64,000 bases of DNA from Symbiodinium microadriaticum (Eukaryota; Sar; Dinophyceae; Suessiales; Symbiodiniaceae): NCBI GenBank assembly GCA_001939145.1, contig LSRX01000058.1, positions 1,227,283-1,291,282 on the forward strand. Direction: 5' to 3'. Shown here piece by piece: positions 54,557 to 64,000 of this stretch. The notes under the pieces are model-generated. The model was given only the letters and a program-made list of their open reading frames with translations, did not search any database and was not told where the DNA came from. Numbering within the stretch: the first letter of the stretch is position 1; each line of letters opens with the position of its first letter. The translations under genes were made by a program, and so were the position numbers.

Positions 54557-56200
54557 TGGGCTCGACCCGGGAGAGCGACCTCGTGACCTCTCACCACTAC
54601 CTGGGGCTCGCAGCATTTTCCTTTGGCGACCTCAGTATTACTATAAGCAGAGCCCGGATGGCTCAGCAGGACTTTTTCGGTGTGTTCCTGCACTACATCT
54701 TCGAACTTTTGTATGCTCTGGCCTACCCTGGAAGAGCATAGAGGGGGCACCATGGCACGGTCCTGAGGGAGACCACGACCGATGGGGGCCCACCTCACCA
54801 CGCAGATGGTACGATATCTTTGACGTGCTGGAAGAGATGTTCTCCTACCTCGACGGCATGCCAAAGAAGTACGCTACGATGCAACTTGTAGCACAAGGAT
54901 CCATCAGCACCCTGCTTTGGATGCAATTTTGTGCCCTGTTCGCAGGGCTGGGGATGGCAGCAAACCGAGGCAACAAGGGTGTCACCAGAGTAGCAAGCAA
55001 GCTCTGCCTTGCCTTCGCCGTGCTTCGTGTTGTCCATGCTGGCCCTCCACCGACTACCCCACCGCGGAGAGACACGGTCCCACAACAAACAGACCTGGAA
55101 CTCTGGACGAGTGGGCAGCTCACGATGAGAGAGCAGCTTGCAAGGGCCTTGACACAACACACGATGAACAGCCCTCTAGAGCGATCTAGTGGGACGGCCC
55201 GGCCGCCAAATCTACAAGTTCCGCTTGGAACCCCGCAGCCGGAAGAGCTCCCCTTAAGGGTTGTGGGAGCTAATGTGGTCCATGTCACACTCTGGACAGC
55301 AACGCCCTACTATGAAGCGGAGGTTGTGGATGTCGAGTTGAACTTCCCGCTCAGCATCCACATGATCAAGAGGGCCCTGAGGGAGTCTTTTGACATCATC
55401 CCGAACTGGGCTAACGAACTGATTCCCACAGTGCCTCAGCTGGGGGAGAAGCATGGCAGTTTTGTGGCAGTTTTGTGGCATGCCCAGGTTGGCTGACACA
55501 ACTCGACCAGACGGTGATGATCCTCGATGCCCGAGCCATCCAGGGGCCTGTATTCGCCTTCTATCATGAGGGCCAGGTCACGAGACAGGGAGTCCTGAAG
55601 CACATCGAGGACTTCGACCTGACTGAAGTTGAGGTCTTCCCCTTCGGCAGCCTGCTGCCAATTGAGAGTGGCTCGCCGATCGCAGCAGTTCCGGGAGGTG
55701 TCCTTAAGGTCGTCCCAAGAGGCATGGTCTGTGAGTGGGAGGATGACCTAACAGACAGACTGGAGGATGATGAGACCTGGGATGCTGAATGCGATCTGCC
55801 AGCCCCGATTGAGGGCCTATATACGGTCCTCCAGTCCACGACGGAGCAGATCGTGTTTGAAGATGACCCGGCGGCCCCACTCCCTATCATGGACATGGCG
55901 CGAGAGGTTTTCGACGAAGTCCATATGGTTCGGAAGCCTGCTGAGGAGCATGCTCACCTGGCTCATGCAGGTAGGCATATCTACCAGACAGTGGCTGTCA
56001 TCGACCAAGTTTGGCCGAACAATGGCGAGGCTGCCTATATCTACCTGGATCTCCGAGGCATTGGTTGCTTCACCCAATGTTCCTGGCTTCGTCTTCAACC
56101 CGGTGACTTACTTCGAGGACCTCCAGATTGAGGAGCCGGAAGGCTGGACCCTGACGATAGGAGGAGGCCATCCCCTGGGGCCCTGGGAGATAACCTCCTC
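54480..56200 (+). pseudogene. LINE linker region, broken by frameshifts
   Basis: Three frames share the coding sense. One (to 55496) contains RRWYDIFDVLEEMFSYLDGM, a hydrophobic stretch (STLLWMQFCALFAGLGMAA) and VVHVTLWTATPYYEAEVVDV. The next (55475-56131) contains VMILDARAIQGPVFAFYHEG, FDLTEVEVFPFGSLLPIESG and YIYLDLRGIG. A third (~56090-56160) contains FVFNPVTYFEDLQIEEPEGW. Downstream EIIEMRFEPSS joins the RNase H frame. No known domain is recognised, but the conserved look suggests that it was translated as part of a long polyprotein. Confidence 0.5.
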
Positions 56201-56227
56201 AGAGTTCGAGACGGCGAGATCATCGAA

Positions 56228-59200
56228 ATGCGGTTCGAGCCCTCATCTTCTATGTCAACCTCGGAGGAGGAGCCGACGGATGAGGAGAGTGACTCATCCT
56301 CCTCGACGGGAGACCGGGGAGACAGCACCGACCACACCATGGACAGTGGGAGTGGTCCAGAACAACAAGGGGGAGAGCCACGAGGCCCCCCGCCACCGAG
56401 ACCACTTGACCGGAGTCGTTCGCCGAGGAGAAGCGAAGACATGCCAGAAGAGATGGACACCTGTGTTAAAGTGGCAGCCGTACCCACGCACGACCTCACT
56501 CAGGTCACGATGGCCCTCCCGCACGACTGGTGGGACCTGAGGGCAATTTTTCGACCATGGAACCCAGAATGGCTGCAGCCGCCCTTGAAGGACCTCAAGA
56601 TCCCCACTGCGATCCAAGACGTGATGGACACCACGTCGCACTGGTCCGAGCTCCTCTTTGGTGAAGCTACGGAGGAGAAACGGGAGGTTCATATCTACAC
56701 TGACGGGTCGGCCGACGAGAAGAAGGGCACCAGCGGCTACGGAGTGGTCCTTATCCTCAAATGTGGCACCATCCTTTCCCTCCTGGGCATCCTTGGCGGA
56801 CAACTGGGAGGCAGTGATGAGGGGCTATGGGACCTTCAAGGACCAATGGCTCTCCGGGCAGAGCAAGCCGCACTGGCCGCTGCCCTCCTCTGGATCATAC
56901 AATTCAGATGCATCTATCCAGGGATGGCCTGCACCATCAGATATGACTGTATGGCGGCAGGACAAGGGATGACAGGAGCCTGGGCTCCAGTTGACCCCTT
57001 TGAGCAAAAGGTGCACGAGCTGGCCCTCCTCACCTACGAGGCCTCCTGGGCCACCACCCATGTGGAGCACATCCAAGCCCACAGTGGCCATGTCTGGAAT
57101 GAGTTGGCGGATCTGGTGGCGAAGAAGGCAGCCACTGGCTATACTGGTTTCGCCACCCCACCCTCAGATGCTGTTCGATGTTTTCATGCAAGCGAGTTTG
57201 GTTGGATGGCCACGGAACTGCTAGGACGACGAACTGGCGCCCTACCCATCGCTGAAGGCCACCTGAGATGGCATGAGAGGCCGGACGAACCTAGCCCACT
57301 CAAGCCTGAGGAGCTTATCCCCACAGTGGGCGGAGCTGAGGGTGACATACAGCATGCCGAGAACTTCGAGATGAAGGTCGCCACGGTCAATATCCAAGGC
57401 CTTGCTGGTAACTACCGTTACATAGAAGAGCAGTGCGACCAGAAGGGCCTCAACATGATCTTCCTCCAAGAGACGAAGGCACCGGCAGGGCAATGCACCT
57501 CTCAGCTATATACCCGCTTGGCCAGTGAATCCAATCGTCATTGGGGTGTGGCAATCTGGTTGCATCGGAAGCTTGGAGCGTTGATGATCAACCAGAGGCC
57601 ACAAGTGGTCCAAGAGGCTGATGTTTCTATCCGCCATGAAAGTGACCGCCTCCTCGCTGTGATGGTGAACGTCGCGGGCAAGAAGATGGCTTTGGTGGCA
57701 GCACACTGCCCGCATGCAAGCCTCCCAAGGGAGAGGCAACAATTTCTGGCTAAGCTCCGGAACGTCCTCGTAGAGTTGAAGAACGCTACTCTCCTGGTCT
57801 GTGGCATTGACTTGAACGGCCGAGTCCCGACGGCCTACCCAGGGGTCACAGGGGACATAGAGTATGGCGAGGCGGAAGATGCTGGATGGAGTTTCGTTGA
57901 CAGCCTCAACAACATTGGTGGATGGATTCCTTCCACCTACCAGGGCATCCATCAGGGCGACAGCGAAACCTACCGCCACCCATCTGGCACAAGCCACAGA
58001 ATCGATTACGTGGCCTTTGGGGGACGAGCCCTAACCCAAGTCACTGGTACCGAGATTGACCAGGACTTTGACAATGGCAGCCCCAATGTGGATCACCACC
58101 TGCTTGTGGCCCAGTGCCGGGGCGAATTTCAAGGCAGTGGATCAGGCAGCCGTTTATGGAGGCCGAAGTATGACAGGGACAAGCTTAGTACGGCCCAAGG
58201 ACGCAAGGTACTGGAGGCGGCCCTTTCCTGCTTCGAGCACCCGGCATGGAATGTTTCCGTGGATGAGCACTGCCAGCACATCCAGAACTACCTGGTTCGA
58301 GTTCTGAGTGAGCACTTCCCGGCCCCACAACGAGCAGAGCGGGCCAGCTATATCCCGAACGAGGTTTGGGAACTGAGAGCTGTCAAGAACAGCTTCAAGA
58401 GGCGGGTCCGAACACGCAAGGACCTATGGAAGGATGCCCTTGCCAGGGCATTCCGGCAGTGGGCCACACAAGAGAACTACGACGTCTCCTACCTGGTGGC
58501 CAGAGAAGGACTCCTCTACAATATCGCATCTGCAGCCATAAGGATTGCGACTGCCCGCATCCGGACCCAGCTGAAGATGGCGAAGAACGAGGGCCTACAG
58601 AAGATTGCAGCGGAGGGCCACCAAGGGGTCATACAAGTACTGCAGCGGGTCAAGCGAGCAGGCTACGGAGGGACCAAGATGAAACCGGTCCGGAAGGCCC
58701 TTCCGATCCTCATCCACCCAGAGACAGGAAATCCTGCGGCTAGCAGACAGGACCGTGATGAGATCTGGCTGCAACACTTTGGGGCCCAAGAATACGGCGA
58801 CGTCATCGATGTCGACGAGTTTCTCTGCTCCCGAGGTGGGTATTACGTGGATGTTCCCCTGCAGTGGTCCGTGGACGACCTGCCCAACGTCGTCCAGATC
58901 GAGGAGGCACTGAGGCGCACCCCCAAGGGAAAGGCATGCGGGCTGGACGGGGTCCCAAGCGACCTACTTCCAGCCGCACCGACCCAGTTGGCCCTCATCC
59001 TGCAACCACTGTTCATCAAATCAATGGTCACCGGTGCCCAACCTACACAATGGAGGGGAGGGATCTTGTTCGAGGCGTACAAGAACAGCGGTGCACCGAC
59101 GATGGTGGACAACTACAGGAGCCTGTATATCTCGTCCTTCTTGGGAAAGGCCTACCACAAGACGGTCCGGGCGATGATTGGCGACGAGATTGAGCAGCTG

Positions 59201-59620
59201 CTACACCCTCTACACTGTGGAACGAGAAGGGCGTCCCCTGTATCGTTCCCAGCTATCTTTGTGGTCGCCATGCAGAGGAAATGCAAGGCTGAAGGGCGCA
59301 GCTGTGCCACCCTCTATGTGGACACGAAGTCTGCCTACTACAGAGTGGTGAGGGACTTGGCCACTGGATGCATCGAGAATGACGCCCAGGTCATAAGACT
59401 TTTCAAGGCGTTCGGACTTCCTCCAGATGATCTACACGATCTTATGCAGATGATACAAGAAGGCGGGATGCTATGTCATGCTGGAGTTCGGGCGCCGCTC
59501 CGGCACGCGATATTAAAGACATGCACCTGCGTACATGGTTCATCACCGCGTACTCAGGAGGAGGACGACTGTGCCATTCAAGGGCAGGGTCGAGGCCGGG
59601 CGAGTCTTTCGCTGATGTGA
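56228..59620 (+). CDS. LINE polyprotein, first part: RNase H, APE endonuclease, RT fingers and palm
   Basis: Within 1130 codons: an acidic Ser-rich start. RNase H at ~155-300 has Asp in IYTDGSADEKKGTSGYG, Glu in ALRAEQAALAAALLW, Asp in IRYDCMAAGQG and the closing HIQAHSGHVWNELADLVAKK, so all four carboxylates are present. APE-type endonuclease at ~383-625 has KVATVNIQGLAGNY, FLQETKAP, GIDLNGRVP, RIDYVAFG and NVDHHLL. RT begins at ~900 (KGKACGLDGVPSDLL), then NYRSLYISSFLGKAYHK and LYVDTKSAYYRVVRDL (catalytic Asp). The sense leaves this frame near 59510, about 35 codons before the stop, and continues in the next ORF. The 56228 ATG is only the first in this frame; translation probably begins further upstream. 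Confidence 0.85.
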   Translation: MRFEPSSSMSTSEEEPTDEESDSSSSTGDRGDSTDHTMDSGSGPEQQGGEPRGPPPPRPLDRSRSPRRSEDMPEEMDTCVKVAAVPTHDLTQVTMALPHDWWDLRAIFRPWNPEWLQPPLKDLKIPTAIQDVMDTTSHWSELLFGEATEEKREVHIYTDGSADEKKGTSGYGVVLILKCGTILSLLGILGGQLGGSDEGLWDLQGPMALRAEQAALAAALLWIIQFRCIYPGMACTIRYDCMAAGQGMTGAWAPVDPFEQKVHELALLTYEASWATTHVEHIQAHSGHVWNELADLVAKKAATGYTGFATPPSDAVRCFHASEFGWMATELLGRRTGALPIAEGHLRWHERPDEPSPLKPEELIPTVGGAEGDIQHAENFEMKVATVNIQGLAGNYRYIEEQCDQKGLNMIFLQETKAPAGQCTSQLYTRLASESNRHWGVAIWLHRKLGALMINQRPQVVQEADVSIRHESDRLLAVMVNVAGKKMALVAAHCPHASLPRERQQFLAKLRNVLVELKNATLLVCGIDLNGRVPTAYPGVTGDIEYGEAEDAGWSFVDSLNNIGGWIPSTYQGIHQGDSETYRHPSGTSHRIDYVAFGGRALTQVTGTEIDQDFDNGSPNVDHHLLVAQCRGEFQGSGSGSRLWRPKYDRDKLSTAQGRKVLEAALSCFEHPAWNVSVDEHCQHIQNYLVRVLSEHFPAPQRAERASYIPNEVWELRAVKNSFKRRVRTRKDLWKDALARAFRQWATQENYDVSYLVAREGLLYNIASAAIRIATARIRTQLKMAKNEGLQKIAAEGHQGVIQVLQRVKRAGYGGTKMKPVRKALPILIHPETGNPAASRQDRDEIWLQHFGAQEYGDVIDVDEFLCSRGGYYVDVPLQWSVDDLPNVVQIEEALRRTPKGKACGLDGVPSDLLPAAPTQLALILQPLFIKSMVTGAQPTQWRGGILFEAYKNSGAPTMVDNYRSLYISSFLGKAYHKTVRAMIGDEIEQLLHPLHCGTRRASPVSFPAIFVVAMQRKCKAEGRSCATLYVDTKSAYYRVVRDLATGCIENDAQVIRLFKAFGLPPDDLHDLMQMIQEGGMLCHAGVRAPLRHAILKTCTCVHGSSPRTQEEDDCAIQGQGRGRASLSLM

Positions 59621-61677
59621 TCTTCGCGTTTATCTACAGCAAGATCCTATACAGAATCCATGAACACTTGGAGGCCGAAGAGCTGAACATCTCCCTGGAT
59701 TGGGAGGAAGAAGCAGGAGCCTTCCCTTCAGGTGATGGTGGAACACCACAGCAAGGTTGGGAGGCCACATGGGCAGATGATTCGGCCTATGTGGTTGAAG
59801 ATGAGTCCCCCCGGAGACTCCTGCAGAAAGCTCAACGAGTTGGAGATCTGGTCCTTGAAAACCTCGAGGCGCATGGGATGCAGCCCAATGTCAAAGCGGG
59901 GAAGACCAGCATCATGATCCAACTCCGAGGACCAGGCTCGAACAAGGCCAGAAAGATGTACTTTCAGAAGGGCTGCAAGGCTCTTAAGCTGCCGAGTACA
60001 GGAGTTGACCTCCCGGTTGTGAACCAGTACCGTCATTTGGGCAGCATCCTGGACCACCAGCAGACTTTCCGCCCCGAGGCCCGCCACCGCTTGGCCCTTG
60101 CCTCGCAAGCCTATGAGTCAGCCCGCCCACTCTTGCTGGGCAATAAAACTTTGACTTTGAGCACAAGAATGGCCCTGTTCGAGATTACAGTGGCGACCAC
60201 CTTCTTCAACCTCGCCCTCTGGCAAACAGAAGGACCGGCTTGGGATAGTCTGTGTACGGGACATGCGAGATTAGCAAGGAGGCTCTTGGCCAACCAGTTG
60301 AAGGACAAACGGCTGTTCAGATTGCCGTTGCCAGTGGTGCTGTGGAAGACAGGTTGCCTTCCACTTGAGCTCCTGGCAGTTCGCCAGAGGCTGAGTTTAT
60401 TGGGCTCCCTGGTGCGAGCAGCGCCAGGACTGCTTTGGGCAGCCCTTCAAGCCGAGAAGATGTGGTTGGCACAGATTAGAGTGGACCTGGCATGGGTCAT
60501 TGCTGGGAGAGAAGAGCAATGGCCGCCCCTCAACCAGCAGAGCTGGCCGGATTGGTGGCGGCTACTCAAGGAGGCGCCACAACGCCTCAAGCGCCTGACT
60601 AAAGCCAGGCTCCATGAGGAGCAGCAGACCAGGATGGCCAGCGCTGCAGTGGACATCTGTCTGTGGGCCATGGCCAAGGAGCTACGCCAAGGCACTATGA
60701 CACAGACTAGAGAACACATTTGGTGGTGCAGGCGATGTATGCGAGCCTTCGACGACAAGGCGAAGCTCAGTGTCCACTACTTCAAGGTGCATCAAAGAGT
60801 CGCAAAGTACAGGCTCTACGCTCAGGGCACCCGGTGTCAGGCCTGTGGCACCGAATGCTGGTCGGACGGGAGACTGGCAGTTCACCTCCGCTCGTCGACA
60901 AGATGTGTGGACATCCTGGGTACCATGGGCAGCAAAGTGCCGAAGGTGGTGCCAGGCTTTGGCAGCAAACAGCGTCGAAAGGCGGATGTGGAGCAGTACA
61001 CCATGGCCGTACCGGAGCGCACTGAGGTCGACCGAGGCAGACCCCGTGAAGAAACCTGGCACCCAAGTGCCACCGAGGCCTACAAGGACGTTTGCGACTA
61101 CGTCCAGGACGATGCCGTCGAGGATGACGAACATGGGGTGCTGACGGGCCTCAAGAAGATCCTGACGAAGTACCCCCTCTACCGACAGGAGGAGGACGAC
61201 ATCCTGAACAGAGTCGTGACGGAGATAGCGGAGCTCCAGAGCGACATGGACACGGCTATCTGGGCTCCAGCCCAGGCGAATGACATCTTGGCCCAACTTC
61301 GAGAATGTCGTGATTGGGTGTGGCTGCCCTTTGAGGATAACAGCCACCAGAGATGTCAGACCCTCAACGAGTTCAGTCGTGAAGTGGAGATGACCGACTG
61401 GGCGACGATTTTGGCCGCCAGCAACAGCGACGGGACCCGATCCAATGCTCGACGCACTGTGCCTATGAGCTGGGAAGCCGACTGGCAAAAGGCACTACAT
61501 AGTATGGATCTGTCGGCCGTAGCTGATGACCAAACAAGCTTGCTGCCCTCGTGCCTAAGACAGGCCTGGCTGTACATTAAGGAGGGTAAGCAAGTTGAAC
61601 TGGAGGCCCCCCAGAGCTTCTGGGACAGCCGTCTAGCGCTGCCTTTTAAGGCAGCCGGGGCTTTTTCTGCAACCTAA
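59473..61677 (+). CDS. LINE polyprotein, second part: RT active site, thumb and C2H2 zinc fingers
   Basis: From ~59515 this frame carries RT on (DMHLRTWFITAYSGGG, ADVIFAFIYSKILYRIHEHL), the catalytic WADDSAYVV (~residue 100) and NQYRHLGSILDHQQTFRPEA. A helical thumb follows. About residues 416-485 hold two zinc-finger-like units: WWCRRCMRAFDDKAKLSVHY with His at FKVHQ, and CQACGTECWSDGRLAVHL with SSTRC. The tail is acidic and ends FKAAGAFSAT. A one-base shift near 59510 separates it from the preceding ORF. Function: target-primed reverse transcription; the zinc fingers probably bind DNA at the insertion site. Confidence 0.85.
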   Translation: MSCWSSGAAPARDIKDMHLRTWFITAYSGGGRLCHSRAGSRPGESFADVIFAFIYSKILYRIHEHLEAEELNISLDWEEEAGAFPSGDGGTPQQGWEATWADDSAYVVEDESPRRLLQKAQRVGDLVLENLEAHGMQPNVKAGKTSIMIQLRGPGSNKARKMYFQKGCKALKLPSTGVDLPVVNQYRHLGSILDHQQTFRPEARHRLALASQAYESARPLLLGNKTLTLSTRMALFEITVATTFFNLALWQTEGPAWDSLCTGHARLARRLLANQLKDKRLFRLPLPVVLWKTGCLPLELLAVRQRLSLLGSLVRAAPGLLWAALQAEKMWLAQIRVDLAWVIAGREEQWPPLNQQSWPDWWRLLKEAPQRLKRLTKARLHEEQQTRMASAAVDICLWAMAKELRQGTMTQTREHIWWCRRCMRAFDDKAKLSVHYFKVHQRVAKYRLYAQGTRCQACGTECWSDGRLAVHLRSSTRCVDILGTMGSKVPKVVPGFGSKQRRKADVEQYTMAVPERTEVDRGRPREETWHPSATEAYKDVCDYVQDDAVEDDEHGVLTGLKKILTKYPLYRQEEDDILNRVVTEIAELQSDMDTAIWAPAQANDILAQLRECRDWVWLPFEDNSHQRCQTLNEFSREVEMTDWATILAASNSDGTRSNARRTVPMSWEADWQKALHSMDLSAVADDQTSLLPSCLRQAWLYIKEGKQVELEAPQSFWDSRLALPFKAAGAFSAT

Positions 61678-61746
61678 TTAGGCCGCGAACCAACCGCTGA
61701 TCGCACCGAAATGCCGAAAATAAATATATATATATATATATATATA
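61678..61746 (+). repeat. LINE 3' UTR and (TA)n tail
   Basis: Short AT-rich leader (AAATGCCGAAAATAAATATA) into about 14 TA units (61719-61746). The stop codon region holds the hairpin-like CCTTTTAAGGCAGCCGGGGC. Confidence 0.85.
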
Positions 61747-61749
61747 TGC

Positions 61750-62380
61750 TGACCTGATTGAGTTTCTGCTCATGTTCCAGTTCCTTGAGTACGAGTCAGA
61801 GCGTGGCAGATCACGAAAAGTATCCCAACAGGCCTTCAAACATCATCAGCCTTCTTTGCAGTTCTTTATATGTCTGTTTGCGATGTGTTCATGATCTCTA
61901 AACATTCGGTGAAAATTCAGCTTTGCTATTCTGGAGACGGTTCATTGACGATGAAAACTTCGCGATTCTTCCCGTGACTGCAGCTGCGAAGTTCCACGAA
62001 CGTTTGAACTCGTGGCACCCTGGCATCCAATGGGAGATATCTGGCTCTTTCTTGATATTGACATGAAGATGAGAAGCAAATGAGCTTGAGACCCATCAGA
62101 GGGCGCAGAACGCTTACCTGTATCTCCCTGTATCTCCCCAGGATATCATGTTATCCACCGAGCGTTTTCAATGCCTTGATTATTGATATTAGTGTCGAGA
62201 CACAGAGTGCCTCTTCAAAACCAATCCCAACAATCCATGCGGGCCTCTTCAAAGCACAAACAGATCCTTCTGACAAGGCTGAGGAGACGTGGAAAGTTCT
62301 CAGTCTACCACGCAGAGCAGTGAGATCCAAGTTCTTCTTTCGTACAGTGTGTGTGGATCCTCCTGAAACCGTCGCGGGAT
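61750..62380. other. No supported gene
   Basis: Moderate AT content. A minus frame at 62402-62151 has protein-like parts (RLRTFHVSSALSEGSVCALK) but no recognisable motif. Confidence 0.35.
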
Positions 62381-63545
62381 CAAGCATGATTTGAAGAAGC
62401 ATTGGCCAGTTTTACAGGCTGTGTTCAGTTTATCTGTCCAGGGAGGTTTGAGCATCAGAGCATGGGTGTGCTTCTGGGGTGCGTTGCCATCAGAAGTTTT
62501 CGGGTACAGAACGCACAAGCCTGAACGAGTCCCACCTGTGGACGAAACACATCGCTGGTCGCGCGATCTTGGCGAAAACAAAAAGGCGGACCCCCCCCGG
62601 CCCCCCGGCCGCGGGACCTCCCTGGATGGCGTCTTCCCAGCTTGGACCAGGAAGGCGCCCAGGGCCACACGCGCGAAGCTCAGGGAGCTCCTGAGGCGTC
62701 ACAGGGAAGCTCCGCCAAGCACGCCTCCAAGACGCCGAAAACCTGAGGACGGAGCTTCTTTTCGTCGGCAGGCTCGGTTACGTGAAGATCCAGCAGGATC
62801 TTGCGATTCTGCTCCTCGGTCCAAGCTTGCTCCGAACAGAAGCAGCCGGAGACCTTCCGGAAGGGCACATTCTCTGCGATGGCCCACCGCAAAGAGTCAG
62901 CACAAAGGCCAGCCACCTTCATGAAGACGGACCCCTTGAACAAAGTGCCAACGATAACACTTTCACCCACTGGCAGTGCCACCTCTGCATCGGTGTCAAA
63001 GTGCCACAGCACACCAACCTCAAAGGCAGGTCCCTGCGGAGGCCGAGTGAATCGCTGCTGCCGTTGCTCAGTGTCACACTACCGCTCTCATGCCAATCTG
63101 TCCCAGGCCTTCACAGGTGCAGCGTCACTAAACGTCAAACGTCACCAACATTGTAACATCACAAAAGAGCCGGGGGAGGGACCGCAGCGGGCGTAGTGGG
63201 AGATGCAGAGCTGCAGCAAACATCACGTCCCAGACATTTGTTGGGAGAAGCGAGACGTCTGAAGACTGACTGATACCGTTCCAACACAGCGGCAAGGCAG
63301 TGGCCTTGGGAGATAACGACTCCAACAGCTCCAGCACCTCTCACGATCTTCGCCCGCCGCCCCCGCCCCCCCACCCTCCATTTCACGATCTCCTCTTCCT
63401 TGGGTCTACGTGGCCGAGGGGCCGACCACATCTCGGGACACCTTGCGAAGGGCAAAGAGAGAGAGAGGCCGAGAAAGCTGAGCAGCCCATTGAAAAGGGC
63501 CTCGGTGCGCAGCCTCTCGGCCTTGTCCACCTCGAAGACCTGCAC
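62380..63545 (-). CDS. Unknown multi-exon gene, partial
   Basis: On the minus strand, 63545-~63425 encodes VFEVDKAERLRTEALFNGLL and SFLGLSLSLPFARCPEMWS. 63012-62680 encodes VALPVGESVIVGTLFKGSVF, MKVAGLCADSLRWAIAENVP and SEQAWTEEQNRKILLDLHVT. Around 62560-62520 is the FVHRWDSFRL segment. The pieces look like real exons with intervening non-coding sequence; splice sites were not resolved. No family recognised. The gene may continue towards 63800. Confidence 0.4.
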
Positions 63546-63957
63546 AGAAGGCGCGATCGCACATCATCGCACATCTCTCTCCTACAGGACATTGCAAGTG
63601 CTCTTGTCACACTCATCCGCTCGGGTTGATGGCACGGCTGTAACAGCACCTGTTGAGGGTATCTTCTCCAGCCGAAACGGCTACTGCTGACATTGCATAG
63701 CTTCACCCCTCGAAGTGTGCCAAGCCTTGACCCAGAAGGGCGGGCGGAAAGCGAGCTGCTTAATGTGATGCTTGATGAAAGCATGTGGCTTCCCTGAAAC
63801 GCTGACATACGTTCATGTGGCAGGGCTACAGTTGGACACGCGCAAACAAAATGTGCGGTGTCGACTGGTGTCTCGACACACGCGAAGAGCGATCGAGCGA
63901 AGAGCGGAGCGAGACAGCAACGTGAAGATGCGCTGCCAGAGTTGGGAGTCCCGAGCT

Positions 63958-64000
63958 CCGCAAGGCTAGGTTTGGCTAGGCCCGGCTAGGCCCGGCTAGG
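63958..64000 (+). repeat. GGCTAGGCCC tandem repeat, runs off the window
   Basis: About four decamer units (GGCTAGGTTT, GGCTAGGCCC, GGCTAGGCCC, GGCTAGG) at the right edge. Confidence 0.85.

Larger units (their letters stand above)
53118..61746 (+). mobile_element. Long non-LTR retrotransposon (LINE) with RNase H upstream of the endonuclease
   Basis: About 8.6 kb between two (TA)n tracts. Order: coiled-coil ORF1, linker, RNase H, APE-type endonuclease, RT, C2H2 zinc fingers, short 3' UTR, TA tail. At least three to four frameshifts (near 54500, 55480, 56050-56200, 59510) make this copy non-functional as assembled, though most motifs are intact, so it is fairly young. Confidence 0.85.

Noticed and set aside
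1..64000. tRNA, 5S rRNA or snRNA genes
   Set aside because: No cloverleaf with conserved arms or other known RNA gene signature was recognised by eye; short or divergent ones could have been missed.

Overview
The window looks like nuclear DNA from a dinoflagellate, inferred from the sequence alone. Coding stretches are GC-rich. The one recognisable housekeeping gene (MAK16-like) has short introns, several starting with GC and flanked by AG/G repeats. TTTAGGG-type telomere-like repeats are abundant inside the window. Retroelements of several kinds are present. No prokaryotic operons, tRNAs or rRNAs were recognised. Three single N bases (15447, 18142, 49487) mark probable assembly joins.

Layout. 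1-5891 (minus): one uninterrupted reading frame of at least 1963 codons that runs off the left edge. I read it as an OTU-like cysteine protease domain, a low-complexity linker, a P-loop DUF3987-like (primase/helicase-type) domain, an AT-hook, a Cys/His zinc finger and a MULE-type DDE transposase. 5.9-9.2 kb: mostly without genes. 9.2-10.8 kb: a GCGCAG satellite with a 223-bp higher-order repeat. 10.8-18.4 kb: degenerate telomere-like repeats in both orientations, small foldback elements, and a 2.6-kb array of G8 and C10 blocks with a fixed 60-bp period and non-repeating spacers. 18.4-19.4 kb: microsatellites and 3' exons of a MAK16-like gene (minus). 20.4-22.6 kb: a signal-peptide and multi-TM protein with a TIR-like cytoplasmic segment (minus). 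25.1-25.7 kb: the last exons of an unknown plus-strand gene. 27.5-29.3 kb and 34.4-36.5 kb (minus): two related, exon-rich, Pro/Gln-rich genes. 29741-32591 and 37216-40066: a 2851-bp near-identical direct duplication that carries an AT-rich foreign-looking island.

42.5-43.7 kb: broken gag-like SR-rich ORFs. 43804-51824: a tyrosine-recombinase (DIRS/Ngaro-like) retrotransposon on the minus strand, with split direct repeats, a frameshifted RT, an MTase-like segment between RNase H motifs, and a recombinase. It is interrupted by unrelated DNA at 49488-50967. 52.0-52.5 kb: tandem repeats. 53118-61746: a long LINE (plus) with a coiled-coil ORF1 and the order RNase H, APE endonuclease, RT, C2H2 fingers. 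It is frameshifted and bordered on both sides by (TA)n. 62.3-63.8 kb: fragments of an unknown minus-strand gene.

Most of the window is mobile and repetitive DNA; host genes are few and partial. The best candidates for something undescribed are the OTU/DUF3987/MULE fusion protein and the G8-N23-C10-N19 array. The array lies between two single-N joins, so it must first be shown not to be an assembly artefact.
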